Source: Shinisaurus crocodilurus
Lineage: Eukaryota > Chordata > Lepidosauria > Squamata > Shinisauridae
Direction of reading: 5' to 3'
DNA length: 64,000 nucleotides
NCBI GenBank assembly: GCA_021292165.1
Contig: CM037877.1
Span: forward strand, 9,973,980-10,037,979
In this document: in pieces, positions 51,994 through 62,215 of the stretch
How positions within the stretch are numbered: position 1 is the stretch's first letter
Layout: each line of letters begins with the position of its first letter
Notes under the pieces: model-generated
Told to the model about the DNA's origin: nothing
Databases searched by the model: none
What the model saw: only the letters and a program-made list of their open reading frames with translations
Made by a program: the position numbers and the translations under genes

Positions 51994-53329
51994 TATCTTC
52001 TGAACACCTCCTCCCATATGAACTGCTTCATTTGCTCAGGTTATATATCCTTTTTACCATATATTCATATTGTATTTGATACTAATATTGAAGGTCTGTG
52101 ATCTCCTGACTTGGTTGGCCTCAGTCAGTGTGCTTCGAAAGGTAGCCCAAGCCTATCAGAAAAGGATTACAGGACTGCCGGGGTTGGAGTTTTTATCAGG
52201 CACACAAGATTCTCTTGTCGGTGTAATCAAAGTTTGCTTTAGCCAGGGCTACTGTTTGCTAAAGAGAGATTATTCCAGCCTTCCTTGCAGAAGCTCTTGC
52301 GGTGCAAAAGAAAACACACACAGAAGAAGCTTTCCTCAAGTCACAAATGTTCCATGGCATATTTGTGGGGAAACAGCATGAAATTGCACACACTATTCTT
52401 GTAAAATCACTCTTTCAGCTAGATTAAAACTTGAGGACTCTTCCTTCCACCCATCCATGCATTAATATGTAAAGCAGCTAGGGCTGCAGAAAGCGTTGCT
52501 TAGCGTTGCTTCAGGAACATGCTTCTTCCTTGTGGTTTGCTATCTCTTGTTCTTTCAGTTGATCGTTTGTCAATTGTGAGTTGACGGTTTGTCAATTCTG
52601 AGTTGATTGTTCGTTTCCTCTAAGCTCACGTACGTGATTTTAATAATTGGAAAAGCCAACACACGATCCACACTGTGCCAATTGTATGTTGTGTTCCTCA
52701 GCAATGAAACACTTTGAATAAAGCCAGCTAAGGTTTATAGGAATCACTGAGAGTATCCACTTATATGTTTGTCTGCCTCTCCCAGCATGAACCTGCCCAT
52801 ACAGTTGACCTGAGTGCTGCATGTGTTGCTCTCAAACTAACGGAGTATGAGCCAAGGTTTGACAATTATCAGCATGCAGGCAATAGCAAAAGTCACATTA
52901 ATTGTGCAAAAGCATGCCCAGTGCAAACTTTTACCTAATGCAGTGTTTGCAGTCCAAGACATAAAGTGTTTAAAATGTGTTAAGCACGTTTAGTTTTCTT
53001 GTTTATCTTGCTCATCTAGTACAGGTTGACTTTTACTTTACTAATCCGACACCTGTAGAAGCAGGGAAAGGACCCGGGGTAAGCTTGCCCCATACATTTC
53101 AGTCTGGCATATAATCATATTACAAGTTGAGGAATCCCTTATCCAAAAATACATGTGCCTAATCATTTTAAAAGTTGTATAAATTCCCTTCAGGCTATGT
53201 GTACAATGTAGTACTACAATAAGTTTTTGAGTTGATTTTTTTCCCAACAAAAAACTGTTTGTATCATTGAAAGCTCTGTTACTGTGTTTTTTCTTTTAAG
53301 ACAAAACACTACATGCATCAACTAAGCGC
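51994..53329. other. No gene seen; tandem repeat at 52558-52618
   Basis: GTTGATCGTTTGTCAATTGT and its variant GTTGACGGTTTGTCAATTCT form about 2.7 copies of a 22-bp unit. The rest is unique and unrecognised. Confidence 0.5.
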
Positions 53330-53757
53330 CGTCCCCAGGTGCCTCCTCTGAGGGAGGCTCAGAAGGTGGAAAATAGGGTGGTGGCCTTCTCAGTAGTGGC
53401 CCCCCCTCGAGGTTATGGAATGACTCCTCCCCGGACGAGCTCGCCTGGTGCCAACATTGTTATCTTTTCGGCGCCAGGTTAAGACCTTCTTCTTCTCTCA
53501 GGCATTTGGCAGTATATGATGAGGTTGTTTTTTTTTTTTAAATCAGGTCTTGAATTTTTTCTTGTTGATTGTTTAAAATTGTTTTGAGATCTCTCTCTCT
53601 CTCTCTGTTGTATGTTTATATCTTTGGATGGATATGGTTTTTATAACGTATTTTTTAAAAAGTTTTTCATTTTTGTAAACTGCCCAGAGAGCTTCAGCAT
53701 TTGGGCGGTATAGACCTGGAATACATGAAATGAAATGAAATATGTGTCTTTCCGTAA
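53330..53757 (+). mobile_element. L2 LINE 3' end
   Basis: LREAQKVENRVVAFSVVAPP in one frame, then a frame-shifted continuation and a 3' UTR ending AACTGCCCAGAGAGCTTCAG, GGGCGGTATAGAC and (GAAAT)n. Includes (CT)n at 53589-53607. Cut by a hAT element at 53758. Confidence 0.7.
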
Positions 53758-54261
53758 GAGGGCCAGTCCCACCATTAGACAGAGTGTAGCGGCTTCCTCA
53801 GGTGGCAGATGCTGGGAGAGGCAGGAGCAAAGTGTCGGGGTACAGAGTTGTTGGTGCTTTGCAGCCTCTGTCCTGCACCTTCTGAACTAGCTTGCTGTCC
53901 TTGGGTGTGGTGGAGGACACTTTCCCATTGACAGGGTTGAAGATAGTGCCATTGACTAGTGTGGGTCAACTGACGATAGTCCCAATCAACTATCCCATTG
54001 AGAGTTGATAGATTCAACTATCCAGTGCTTTTTTTCTGGAGAAAAGGGTACCGGAACTCTTGGATTACATTTCCTCGGGAGTAGATGGCGATTAAATTGT
54101 AATGCAATTAATAGAAGAAAAGGTGCTGGAACTCAGTTCCGGTGAGTTCCACCAGAAAAAAAGCCCTGCAACTATCACTATGGCTGGCTTCTTTATCTGG
54201 AATGGGAGGGACACCAACTTACCCTTTGCTTCAGGCAGCAAAATGTCTTAGGCCAGCCATG
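53758..54261. mobile_element. Older hAT element hosting a younger one
   Basis: Left GAGGGCCAGTCCCACCATTA, right AAATGTCTTAGGCCAGCCATG: inverted in the outer ~12 bp. Flanks TTCCGTAA and TTCCACAA match at 6 of 8 positions, an aged TSD. AGCGGCTTCCTCAGGTGGCAG resembles 30560-30585. It contains the MITE at 54023. Confidence 0.7.
54023..54168. mobile_element. hAT MITE with perfect TSD
   Basis: 146 bp, TSD CAACTATC at 54015-54022 and 54169-54176. Ends CAGTGCTTTTTTTCTGG and CCAGAAAAAAAGCCCTG. The subterminal GGTACCGGAACTC and GAGTTCC phrases are also inverted. Confidence 0.95.
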
Positions 54262-54269
54262 TTCCACAA

Positions 54270-54779
54270 AGAGCAAGCTACGTGCCTGTGAGCTGGGCAG
54301 TCTGAGAACCCTAAGCTATGAATGTGTACTAGCACTTCCTTTCCAGCAAAAGCCACCTCCTCTTTTTTTTTTTTTACAATGCTTTTAGGCTGGATGGATA
54401 CATCACGTTTAAACCCTGTACTTGTCTATATCTGTGCTTGTCGGGCCTAGCCCTACTGCCACTAGCCCTAGTGCCACTGTGGGCCTATTGGCTGAGAGCC
54501 AGACTCTGATTCAGACTTAGGATAGGATAACTGAGGATCCAGTCCTATCATGGGAAACTAAAGATCTGGGAGCCTGGCTCTGCCTGGCCTCCCATCTGAT
54601 TACAGGCCACAGGAGAGTGAAATTCCCTTTCAGCTGCAGCTGTGAGATAAAGCTTAGAGTCATACCTCTGTTTTACAGCTGGGGAATGTCAGAGCTAGGC
54701 AGGAGGAAGACTCCATAGGGGAGGGGTTTTGGCGGGGTGTCACCCAGATGAAAAGACCAACTGAAATGGGTGGAACAGA
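54270..54779. other. No gene seen
   Basis: CCTAGCCCTA and CACTAGCCCTAGTGCC near 54449-54475 form small palindromes; otherwise unrecognised. Confidence 0.45.
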
Positions 54780-55262
54780 GATGCCTTGTTCTGCATAGCA
54801 GTCAGTTATAGGCTAGAATTCCCTGTTAGGATTGAATGTCAGAAGATAGGCTCTAGATTCATAGATTTCATAGATCATAAAGTTGGAAGGGGCCTACAAG
54901 GCCATCAAGTCCAACCCCCTGTTCAATGCAGGAAACTAGAGGAGGGGTCTCCCATCCAAGTAATAACCAGGCCTGACCCTGCTTAGCTTTCCACACTCAG
55001 ACAAGCTGAGCCAGCGTGAGCCACAGGTCACAGGCCTAGCAGCCCATCCCCTGTATATAAGCCAGTACACAGGCTGGAAGACTTTGCTAAGAACAGTGTC
55101 ATCGGAATGGCCTGAAAAGCTTTATTGCTTACCCTGACTGTGAACTCTGGACTCTTGTCTGCTTTGAATCTCGTACCATGAGCTGGTTGTGCAGAGGCGG
55201 ACGAACCTTTTCTGGGAATGTCCTTTTCCTTTGCCTGGGATGCTTTCTTGTTTGGACTTATC
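54780..55262 (+). mobile_element. Possible LTR-like sequence split by a 5S SINE
   Basis: After the SINE, CCCTGTATATAAGCCAG (55050-55066) looks like a TATA box, followed by AAAAGCTTTATTGC and a T-rich end. No second LTR, primer site or defined ends; weak. Confidence 0.22.
54856..55037 (-). mobile_element. 5S rRNA-derived SINE with CR1-like tail, copy 4
   Basis: CR1-type end ATTCATAGATTTCATAGATC and AGTTGGAAGGGGCCTACAAG at the left, then the complements of TTGGATGGGAGACC and of GAAAGCTAAGCAGGGTCAGG. Right edge GAGCCACAGGTCACAGGCCT has a small local duplication. Confidence 0.85.
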
Positions 55263-55289
55263 ATTTAGGATCTACAGATGATATAAAAT

Positions 55290-55845
55290 CTGTTCTAAGT
55301 TTCGTGGATGGTGAGGTACCTTTTCTTCCATCGTCCACTCATTGATTGAATTGGATTTTGCACAAATGTGTTTGTAAGCATTCGCGCAAACCTGCACTTG
55401 CACAAATTTGCACTCTCAGAAATGCACAATCCCTCCCCCCAATGCACAAATCCCTGAAAAAATGCATATTTTCACACTCTAGCCTATGGAGGAAATGCAC
55501 ATTTTTGGCCAGTGAGTTATATATTATATTTTTTTCCATGACTAAATTTGTGTAAAATTATGGGGTGGAAATTTCTTTCAAAGAAAACATTGTTTGGAAG
55601 TGGGGTAGAAATTATCATAAAAATGCTCACATGGAATCCATAAAGCTGCCTCAGCTCCCTAGATGGAAACCCAATTCCCAAAATATGTATATCAGGAGAA
55701 ATATGCAGAAAGATATGTACAAATTTTAATGTGAACTTTAAAAAAAATCTCAAAATTTGGGACAAACCAAATTTAGGATTGGGAAAAAAAGAGAGAGAAA
55801 TTTAGAGAATCTGAAATTGACAGACTTGTTGATCCCTACCCTGAG
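55290..55845. mobile_element. Decayed hAT-like repeat
   Basis: Contains TGCACAATCCCTCCCCCCAA, AAATGCACAAATCCCTGAAA and ends ACTTGTTGATCCCTA. TGCACA-rich like 985-1612 and 58037-58462. Confidence 0.42.
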
Positions 55846-56527
55846 GCATTGTGCTGAAGGACTGGGGGATCCCAAGACTCACCGGTCAGGGCTGTGAGAG
55901 GCATGGGACAAGGTATGTAACACCCCTGGGACCGATCTGTCTCACCCAACTAGAGTTGTGGGGCTGGGTAGGGGGAATGACTCAGGAAGGACTCTGAAAC
56001 ACAGGAAGAGTTACACTACCCCGAACTAATGCTGTGGCCATAGTTAACCCAATGAGACACGACTGGTCTCATTATTCTGGACATGGCTGCAAAGAGTTAT
56101 CCTTGCTGTCACTGCAAGACCAGCAGCAGCGACAGTGAAAAAAGAAAAAGAAAAAGAAAAGCTTGACTGAGAAATTTCAGCTCGCTGCTGTTGCATTCTA
56201 CCTCTAGTGAAGAAATCATATGAGGTCTCCACTGTGGATCCAAATTGCAGTTGGACATGCTGTCAGTAAACTTCAAAAAAGTGGGGTTTGAGTGCTCAGA
56301 GTAGGAACATCATATCATGACTCTATCTTGGTTATCCTCAAAGCAGAATGTAATCCTAACTGAAATAAAGAAACCAAACAATCAAGCACCCTGGAAAGAA
56401 TGACATGGCATATGGCTCTTTCTCTCTCTCTCTCATTTGAAGTGAGCAAAACCTTACAGGCAACATTATTAAGAACAGTGTGGCTTCATTTTATTCTGTT
56501 GCATGCCATTCCTTTTGGATTATGCTA
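55846..56527. other. No gene seen
   Basis: Unrecognised. Short A-rich (GAAAAA)n at 56140-56160 and (TC)n near 56421. Confidence 0.5.
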
Positions 56528-56535
56528 GCAAGGAC

Positions 56536-57532
56536 CAGGGATGGGGACTCGGACTCGAGGCCTCGACTCGTGAGTCGGACTGAGTCCCCCCTCTGACTCG
56601 ACTCAGACTCGAGTCTCAATATTTTTAATGGGACTCGAGACTCGACTCGGGACTCGAGACCAAGGACTCTTCAGCATCCCTGGGCTGTGCCAGAAGGAGT
56701 GGAGAGGAGCGTGATTGCCAGCGAAGAGTGCATGGAAGCAAGGTGTGCCGCTGCTCGGCCACTATGGATGGCTACCAGGAGTGCAGCCCCAACAGTGTGT
56801 CAAGATTTATTTTGATTGATGTGTTGCGTACTTGGGAGATGCAGAAGGAGGACCTGAGATTACTCTGTGTGGCTCCTCTGAGTGTGTTTCTGGTTCCAGC
56901 AAGTTCATCACCAGTGGAGCAGGTGTTCAGTGAGGGTGGAATTGTGATGAGATCTCACCGTTCCAGAATGGGGGCCAAACATTTAGAAAAAATCATGTTC
57001 CTCAAATGCAACATGGATAAGTTTTAGGAAGTACAGCAAGTTTATTTTTTAAAATCATTTTCCTAAAATGCAACCTTTCAGACATTTTGGGTTTGGCTGC
57101 CTCTGCCTGCCTGTCTGGGGTTCCCAGCCTCCTCTGCCTGCCTGGTCTCTTCTTGACCAGTTCAACAGTTGAATTGTCCAAGACAAAGGCCTCTGCCTGC
57201 CTGCTTTGGGGTTCCCTGCCTCCTCTGCCTGCCTGGTTATTTTGGGTTTTTCTGCCTGATCTGTTCTTGCCAAAATCAGTTGCAGAGTTTTGAAATAAAA
57301 AGGCACACTTGCGCCTAGAATTTATTTAAACCACACATCTGAAGTAGCCTTATTTTGTTGGGAAAAAAACCCCATTGATTTTAATAGGGACTCGTGGAGT
57401 CAGCTTTGGGAGTGACTCGTGACTCGTGAGTCACCATTTTGGACCAAGGACTCGGACCTGGACTCGAGACTCGGGTCCAAAGACTCGTGACTCGACTCGT
57501 GATTCAAGACGAAGGACTCTTCAACATCCCTG
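56536..57532 (+). mobile_element. hAT transposon with transposase remnant, perfect TSD
   Basis: 997 bp, TSD GCAAGGAC at 56528-56535 and 57533-57540. Starts CAGGGATGGGGACTCGGACT, ends GACTCTTCAACATCCCTG. Both subterminal regions are packed with GACTCG/CGAGTC, the kind of array hAT transposases bind. The interior keeps only the transposase C-terminus and two ~50-bp repeats (57094-57148, 57186-57237). Internally deleted, non-autonomous, related to 48923-49303. Confidence 0.95.
56728..57027 (+). pseudogene. hAT transposase C-terminal (dimerisation) remnant
   Basis: A 99-codon open frame. Residues from about 48 on (APLSVFLVPASSSPVEQVFS, then MRSHRSRMGAKHLEKIMFLK) match the hAT C-terminal dimerisation region: the VPA-S-PVER-FS motif followed by MR..R and LE..MFLK. 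The BED finger and the catalytic DDE residues are absent. The first ~40 residues are unrelated filler. The uninterrupted frame suggests a fairly recent deletion. Confidence 0.85.
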
Positions 57533-57540
57533 GCAAGGAC

Positions 57541-58036
57541 ACCACTCTTGATAGCTCCAGCTGAAACAGGAAGATCAGAGGAAGTGAGAGGAAATCTGCT
57601 TCTCTCACACGGTATCACCTCCAGGTTTTTGACTACTCTTGGGCAAGACATCCTTAATGCCCCCACTCCTTTAGTGAGTCTACCTTCTCACTGCCGCTGT
57701 CACAAGCCACTATTGCTGCTCATCCTCTTTCTCATCCATTCGCTTGCTTGACAGGCACAGGCACAGAAGAACCAGCGAGCAACTAGGCAGTGGCACCTAC
57801 CTACTGATCCTCCTTCTCACCCCCACCATTGTCTGGGCCAGAGCAAGCAGGTTGCAATGGCGAAGAGGAGGAGCAATTCCAAGGGGTTCTTGTCAGTGGG
57901 TCCCTGCTGTGTTGTGGTCCATCAGCAGGTGCCCATCCATGCCTACGCCTTGGTACTGGCCCTGTTCTCATTAGAGGCTTCCATAACCAAGTCACCTTGC
58001 TATTGGTCACCTAGTGCAGGGCTGTCAATCCCGATT
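57541..58036. other. No gene seen
   Basis: Unrecognised; overlapping open frames on both strands without domains. GGTGCCC and CCTAGTGCAGGGCTGTCAAT near the right edge could be a hAT-like start. Confidence 0.4.
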
Positions 58037-58462
58037 TAGGGATGTGTGAGACATTTGCTCTGTTGCGGGTTGCTGTTGTTGTTTGCAGATTTACCCAATT
58101 TGCGCCCCGTGGACCCAAATGCAGACCCAAACACAATTTGTGGTTGCAGATACTGTATGTACATTTCTGAGCTTGCTACTATGCATTCCACAAAACATAA
58201 AAGGCTCTTCACAGCATGCACACGTTTGAAACATGCACAGAAGCAAATGCACACATTTCCAAAATGCACACAGACATGCTGTACTCATGCACACACCAAA
58301 AATATGCATGTTTAAAAATGCACACAAAAAAGTGTACGTTAATTTATGTATTTATTTATTTTTTTAAAAGCAAGCTCATGCTGAAACAGGACAGAACACA
58401 GTTGATCTCGAACCACCTGACAATCTCAGCGACACTGAGATTGACAGATCAGTGCATCCCTA
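58037..58462. mobile_element. hAT-like element, TAGGGATG type, TGCACA-rich
   Basis: Starts TAGGGATGTGTGAGAC and ends CAGTGCATCCCTA, inverted ends of about 8 bp. Interior: repeated AAATGCACACA and CATGCACA phrases (58200-58330), as at 985-1378. No clear TSD, no coding. Confidence 0.55.
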
Positions 58463-58499
58463 CGTCTACTTGACAGTGCCTCTATATGATTTCTGACTG

Positions 58500-58620
58500 A
58501 GATGCTTCTTAGCTCTGCTATCGGAGATCTCTTTAACTTGAAATATTGGAGATTGAATCTGGGGACTGAACCTCCATACAAAGCAAATGTTCCATTGTGG
58601 AACTCATGCTCCCTCTCAAA
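58500..58620 (-). mobile_element. tRNA-Ala-derived SINE, degenerate
   Basis: GGAGATTGAATCTGGGGACT (B-box complement), AAGCAAATGTTCCATTGTGG (anticodon and D arm complement). Old copy. Confidence 0.45.
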
Positions 58621-59062
58621 GCAGACTCCATTTGAGGCAGTTCTCTTGGGTCAAGCAGTGAGGTGCAAAGACTGGACCTGGTGATAATGGTATATATTCA
58701 GACCGCTTTCTTGTTCTGTGGTTCTCTATCTGCTGGAAATGTATCTCCTTGGTAACAGGTTGTGTGTATCAACCATGATGCCTAACAGAATCTTCAAACA
58801 TTTCTGCCTCCACATGATCCCATAGCCTCCATCATCTTTCCTGAGGCACCCACTTGTATGCCATCAAATAGTATTTTCTTTTGTCACGCACTCCCACACA
58901 GTCCTCTCTGTGTCAAGTACAAAGTGAGGTGGCATTAACCAATTGCAGACCTGAGACATTTGAAGGAAATTTCTGAATCCTTCCAGTTAATTATGGAAGT
59001 AGGGCAACCAGACCAGAGCAACTCAGCTGGGTTTAGCAAGTTTCTGAATGGAGGTAAAAATA

Positions 59063-60160
59063 TGTAGAACCATAGAGTTAGAAAGGGGCCTCAAAAGTCA
59101 TCTGGTCCAACCCTCTGCTGGTGCACAGCATCTTCAGCTTCGGTATCCCTGATAGGCTGACATTCAGCCTCTGCTGAAAATCCTCTTACAGAGGAGAGTC
59201 CATTACCTTCCAAGCCAATCTGTTCCATTGTTGAACAGATTGTACCATCAGGAAGTTCTTCCTAATGTTTAGTAGAAATTAGAGCTGAACCAAAATTTCT
59301 CAGAGGACTTCCCCCCCTGTAATAAGCCTGAGATGTTCCTTTTTCTCAGCCTCCTAGAACATGGGTGGGGAACTGTTCAGCTGCTGGGGGATATTGTTTT
59401 CTGTCTCCCCCAGGGATCTGATGATGTCAGAGGGCAGACCCTCCCCCTGAATCCCTGCCTCTTCCCCAGTGTCCTGCCTTCTGAAGTCAAGGCGGTCGTC
59501 TGAGGGAGATTGTCTGAGAGTGTCACCAGGAAAGAGTGGCAATGGAGGAGTGTCTTCAGAAGAGGCTGAGAGACCGAGGAAGGCAGCAGCACCTACCCTG
59601 GAGAGCCAAACTGGGAGAGGGCAAGGCAGAAGGCCAGTAAGTGCAGACAGGGAGACTCCAAAAGCAGCCTTCAGGAAGAGCTGAGGCCTTGGCAACAGTT
59701 GGTAGAGGTCTACACAATACCCTGGAAAGATGCTAGGGCCAGGGCATCATGGAAGATGCAAAATGGTATCCAGGATGTCAACTTGCAGCAGCAGACACAC
59801 ACAGAGAGATGCAGACACCATAGGAAAAAAGAAAGAAGCTGTGCTATTGTCATTGCTAATGCTGAGCCCCATTGCTAAACATTACTAGTGAATGTCTCCT
59901 CCCTCTGGAGAAATCTGCTGAAATGGTCCCCAGAAATAGGGTAGAGAATTTCAAGAGGCCATTTGTGCACAGCTCTAGTCAAAATCACCTTGCCTGTGTA
60001 ATTTGAACCTATTGGTTCAGGTACTACCCTCTGGAGCAGCCCAACACAAATTTGCTACATCATCTCTATGATAGCCCTTCAATTATTTAAAGATGATTAT
60101 CATATTGCCTCTTCTCCAGGCTAAACATGCCCAATTCCTTCCACCTTTCCTCATAGGACT
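59063..60160 (-). mobile_element. Old CR1 LINE 3' part, split by a hAT element
   Basis: Minus strand: ACCATAGAGTTAGAAAGGGG (3' end) through TTGTTCCATTG and GGAAGTTCTTCCTAATGTTT, then, after the insertion, TTGCCTGTGTAATTTGAACC to TTCTCCAGGCTAAACATGCC. More diverged from the other CR1 copies than they are from each other. Confidence 0.75.
59280..59977. mobile_element. hAT element, TAGAGCTG type, inside CR1
   Basis: 698 bp. Ends TAGAGCTGAACCAAAATTTC and TTTGTGCACAGCTCTA (inverted in the outer 8 bp and beyond). Flanks GTAGAAAT (59272-59279) and GTCAAAAT (59978-59985), 6 of 8 matching, where CR1 should be continuous. No transposase recognised; the frames at 59354-59695 on both strands are unassigned. 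Confidence 0.72.
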
Positions 60161-60168
60161 TGAAAACT

Positions 60169-60352
60169 CCTTATATTAAGTCAGATCATCTGTTCATCTT
60201 GCCCAGTTACTCCGATTGGCAGCAGTTTTCCAGTCTCTCACAGGTGTTTCTCAGCCTTACTACCTGTAATTCTTCAAGTGGATACTAGGGATTTAAGTTG
60301 GGGCCTTCTGCATGTAAAACATGGGCACTAGTGCTGAGATACGGTCACTTCT
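60169..60352 (-). mobile_element. tRNA-Ala-derived SINE, degenerate
   Basis: TCCTTATATTAAGTCAGATC (3' end), CAGCAGTTTTCCAGTCTCTC, and GGGGCCTTCTGCATGTAAAA near the head. The B box is lost. Confidence 0.5.
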
Positions 60353-61334
60353 CACATATCACTGAGCTGTAGCTCATTCTCAAATAATGCTCTCTGAAGT
60401 AGTCTATCAAAAATGTCCTTACCGGTCCTGATGAGCTTGCTTCTTCTTATTTTCCCTTATCTGCCTCTCTCTTTCTGAAAAGTCTCTCAATACCAGCTCA
60501 GATTATAAATATTAAAGTTCTTCTAAAACACAATATTAGATGTTGTGCATTGCTGAAATATCAGCAACAGAGTAATCTGTGGCAGAGAATCCCATCAAGG
60601 TGTGTTGGGTGTGTTGTATTGTGTTGGAAATCAAGTGCAAGGCTTGAAGGGATTGTGAATTTGTGACCAATGTTGGCCTTCTCCAGGCTTCTATGAGAAT
60701 TTCCCATCTCTTACATATGGCTTGCCTTGTTTCATCAAGCACTGTTTGCGGTAGAACACTCACCAATGTTAATTAAGCCCTGTCAGGCTCAAAGAACCAC
60801 TGAATTCAGCAAACCCCAGAACAGTCATGAATGATGAAACCAAACTGGATGACAGTTGAAGCCCTTTCTCTACAGATAAGCTGCTTGTAGATCAGAGTGA
60901 CTTTTGATGAGACAAAGTAACTGTGAGGATGAGAGACCCTACTGATAAAATCTTTGGCATACGAAGCAGATGCTTGTGCATGAGACCTTGGCCCTTGGAC
61001 TGATATGGCGATGGGCATGGGCTCATTCGTTGATTAAAAAGATGAGAAAGGAAGGGTTATATGCTGACCTCTTTGTGACCATGTCTAAGCAATGTATACA
61101 GATCTGGCTTGAGAAACATGAAAAGCCCAGTAAGGGAGAATGTGGGCCACTTCTGATAGAATCCTATGAGATTTAGCTTTAACATGTTTGGGTTGGAGGG
61201 CATTTAAGATGATAATATAACATAATGGGCTGGATCTAACCCTAATATAACTAGGAGGCTTTATGAAATTAATTCAGAAGCTTGAATTGCCCACTGACTA
61301 AGAGCTGGTGGTGATGAGGGTTTTCTCCATGTTC
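60353..61334. other. No gene seen
   Basis: Unique sequence. A 68-codon frame at 60970-61176 and a minus frame at 60536-60766 have no recognised domain. Confidence 0.45.
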
Positions 61335-61625
61335 TACCTAAGGTGGAAGCATGATTGGTGGTGACTGGGCCTTCTTGGTGGCTGCGCCCATTTGTGGAAC
61401 ACCTTGCACTATGTCGTGTGAGTGGTGCTCTCTCTTGTTACTTTCTGCCATTTACAAACAGAAGCCTTTTTTTTCTGTTTTGCCAGGCATTTGCCTCACC
61501 AAGTAGATGATGTTCTGATTTGAAGATTTTATTTTATTTTTATTGTTTTATTTTGTCATGCCTGCTTGTATTGCACTTTGTTGGTGATGTGGCTTTATTC
61601 TGAGATTGCTATTTTAATTGATGAA
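61335..61625 (+). mobile_element. L2-like LINE 3' region, degenerate
   Basis: TGGCTGCGCCCATTTGTGGA, CAGGCATTTGCCTCACC and TTTTATTGTTTTATTTTGTC follow the order of the L2 3' region at 53370-53650. Very diverged. Confidence 0.4.
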
Positions 61626-61631
61626 AGCTGT

Positions 61632-61858
61632 TGTCAGGAACTGCTGACCACAGACCCATGTGGTGAGTCATCTACTGTAGCCTCTCAGTGAAGAACCTTC
61701 CAGATTGATTCTGCCTACCCTTACGGATCGTTGGATCCTTTCGGGTAGGAAGGAGTATAAAAGGTTTCCAGTACTAGCTGACTGTAGCAATAAAGCATGT
61801 TCACTGCCAGTCCTCCCTTCTGGTTCCTCCCCCCCGCCCCGATACTGATTGTTCTTCA
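61632..61858 (+). mobile_element. Candidate solo LTR
   Basis: Begins TGTCAGGAACTGC and ends GTTCTTCA, with a TATA box GTATAAAAGG at 61755-61764 and AATAAA at 61789-61794, in LTR order. No partner LTR, coding region or TSD was found. Confidence 0.35.
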
Positions 61859-62062
61859 GTCCTGACTTGGAAAATGACACCACAGAAAAAGAATCCTGAT
61901 AAAGTGGTATGTACAATCACACTGAGATTACAGTATTCGACCTTGGCGAGTTAGAGCTCCTTTTGATGTTATTCCAGTTCTCTTACACTCCACCAAAATA
62001 CTGTTGGAAGGCCAAATTACAATTTTCTTGAACTTTCTCTAGCCTTGATGGAATTTGCTATC

Positions 62063-62215
62063 ATAAGAACATAAGAAGAGCCCTGCTGGATCAGACCAAG
62101 GGCCCATCTAGTCCAGCATTCTGTTCACACAGTGGCCAACCAGCTGCCCACGGGAAACCCACAACCAGGACATGAGTGCAACAGCACCTTCCCGCCCATG
62201 TTCCCCAGCAACTGG
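62063..62215 (-). mobile_element. CR1-type LINE (family A) 3' end, well preserved
   Basis: CATAAGAACATAAGAAGAGC, TGGATCAGACCAAGGGCCCA, GCCAACCAGCTGCCCACGGG and GACATGAGTGCAACAGCACC. Probably the least diverged family A terminus here. Confidence 0.78.

Noticed and set aside
57055..57306. Repetitive frames on both strands inside the hAT element
   Set aside because: They come from two ~50-bp repeats of CTCTGCCTGCCTG type sequence; not transposase.
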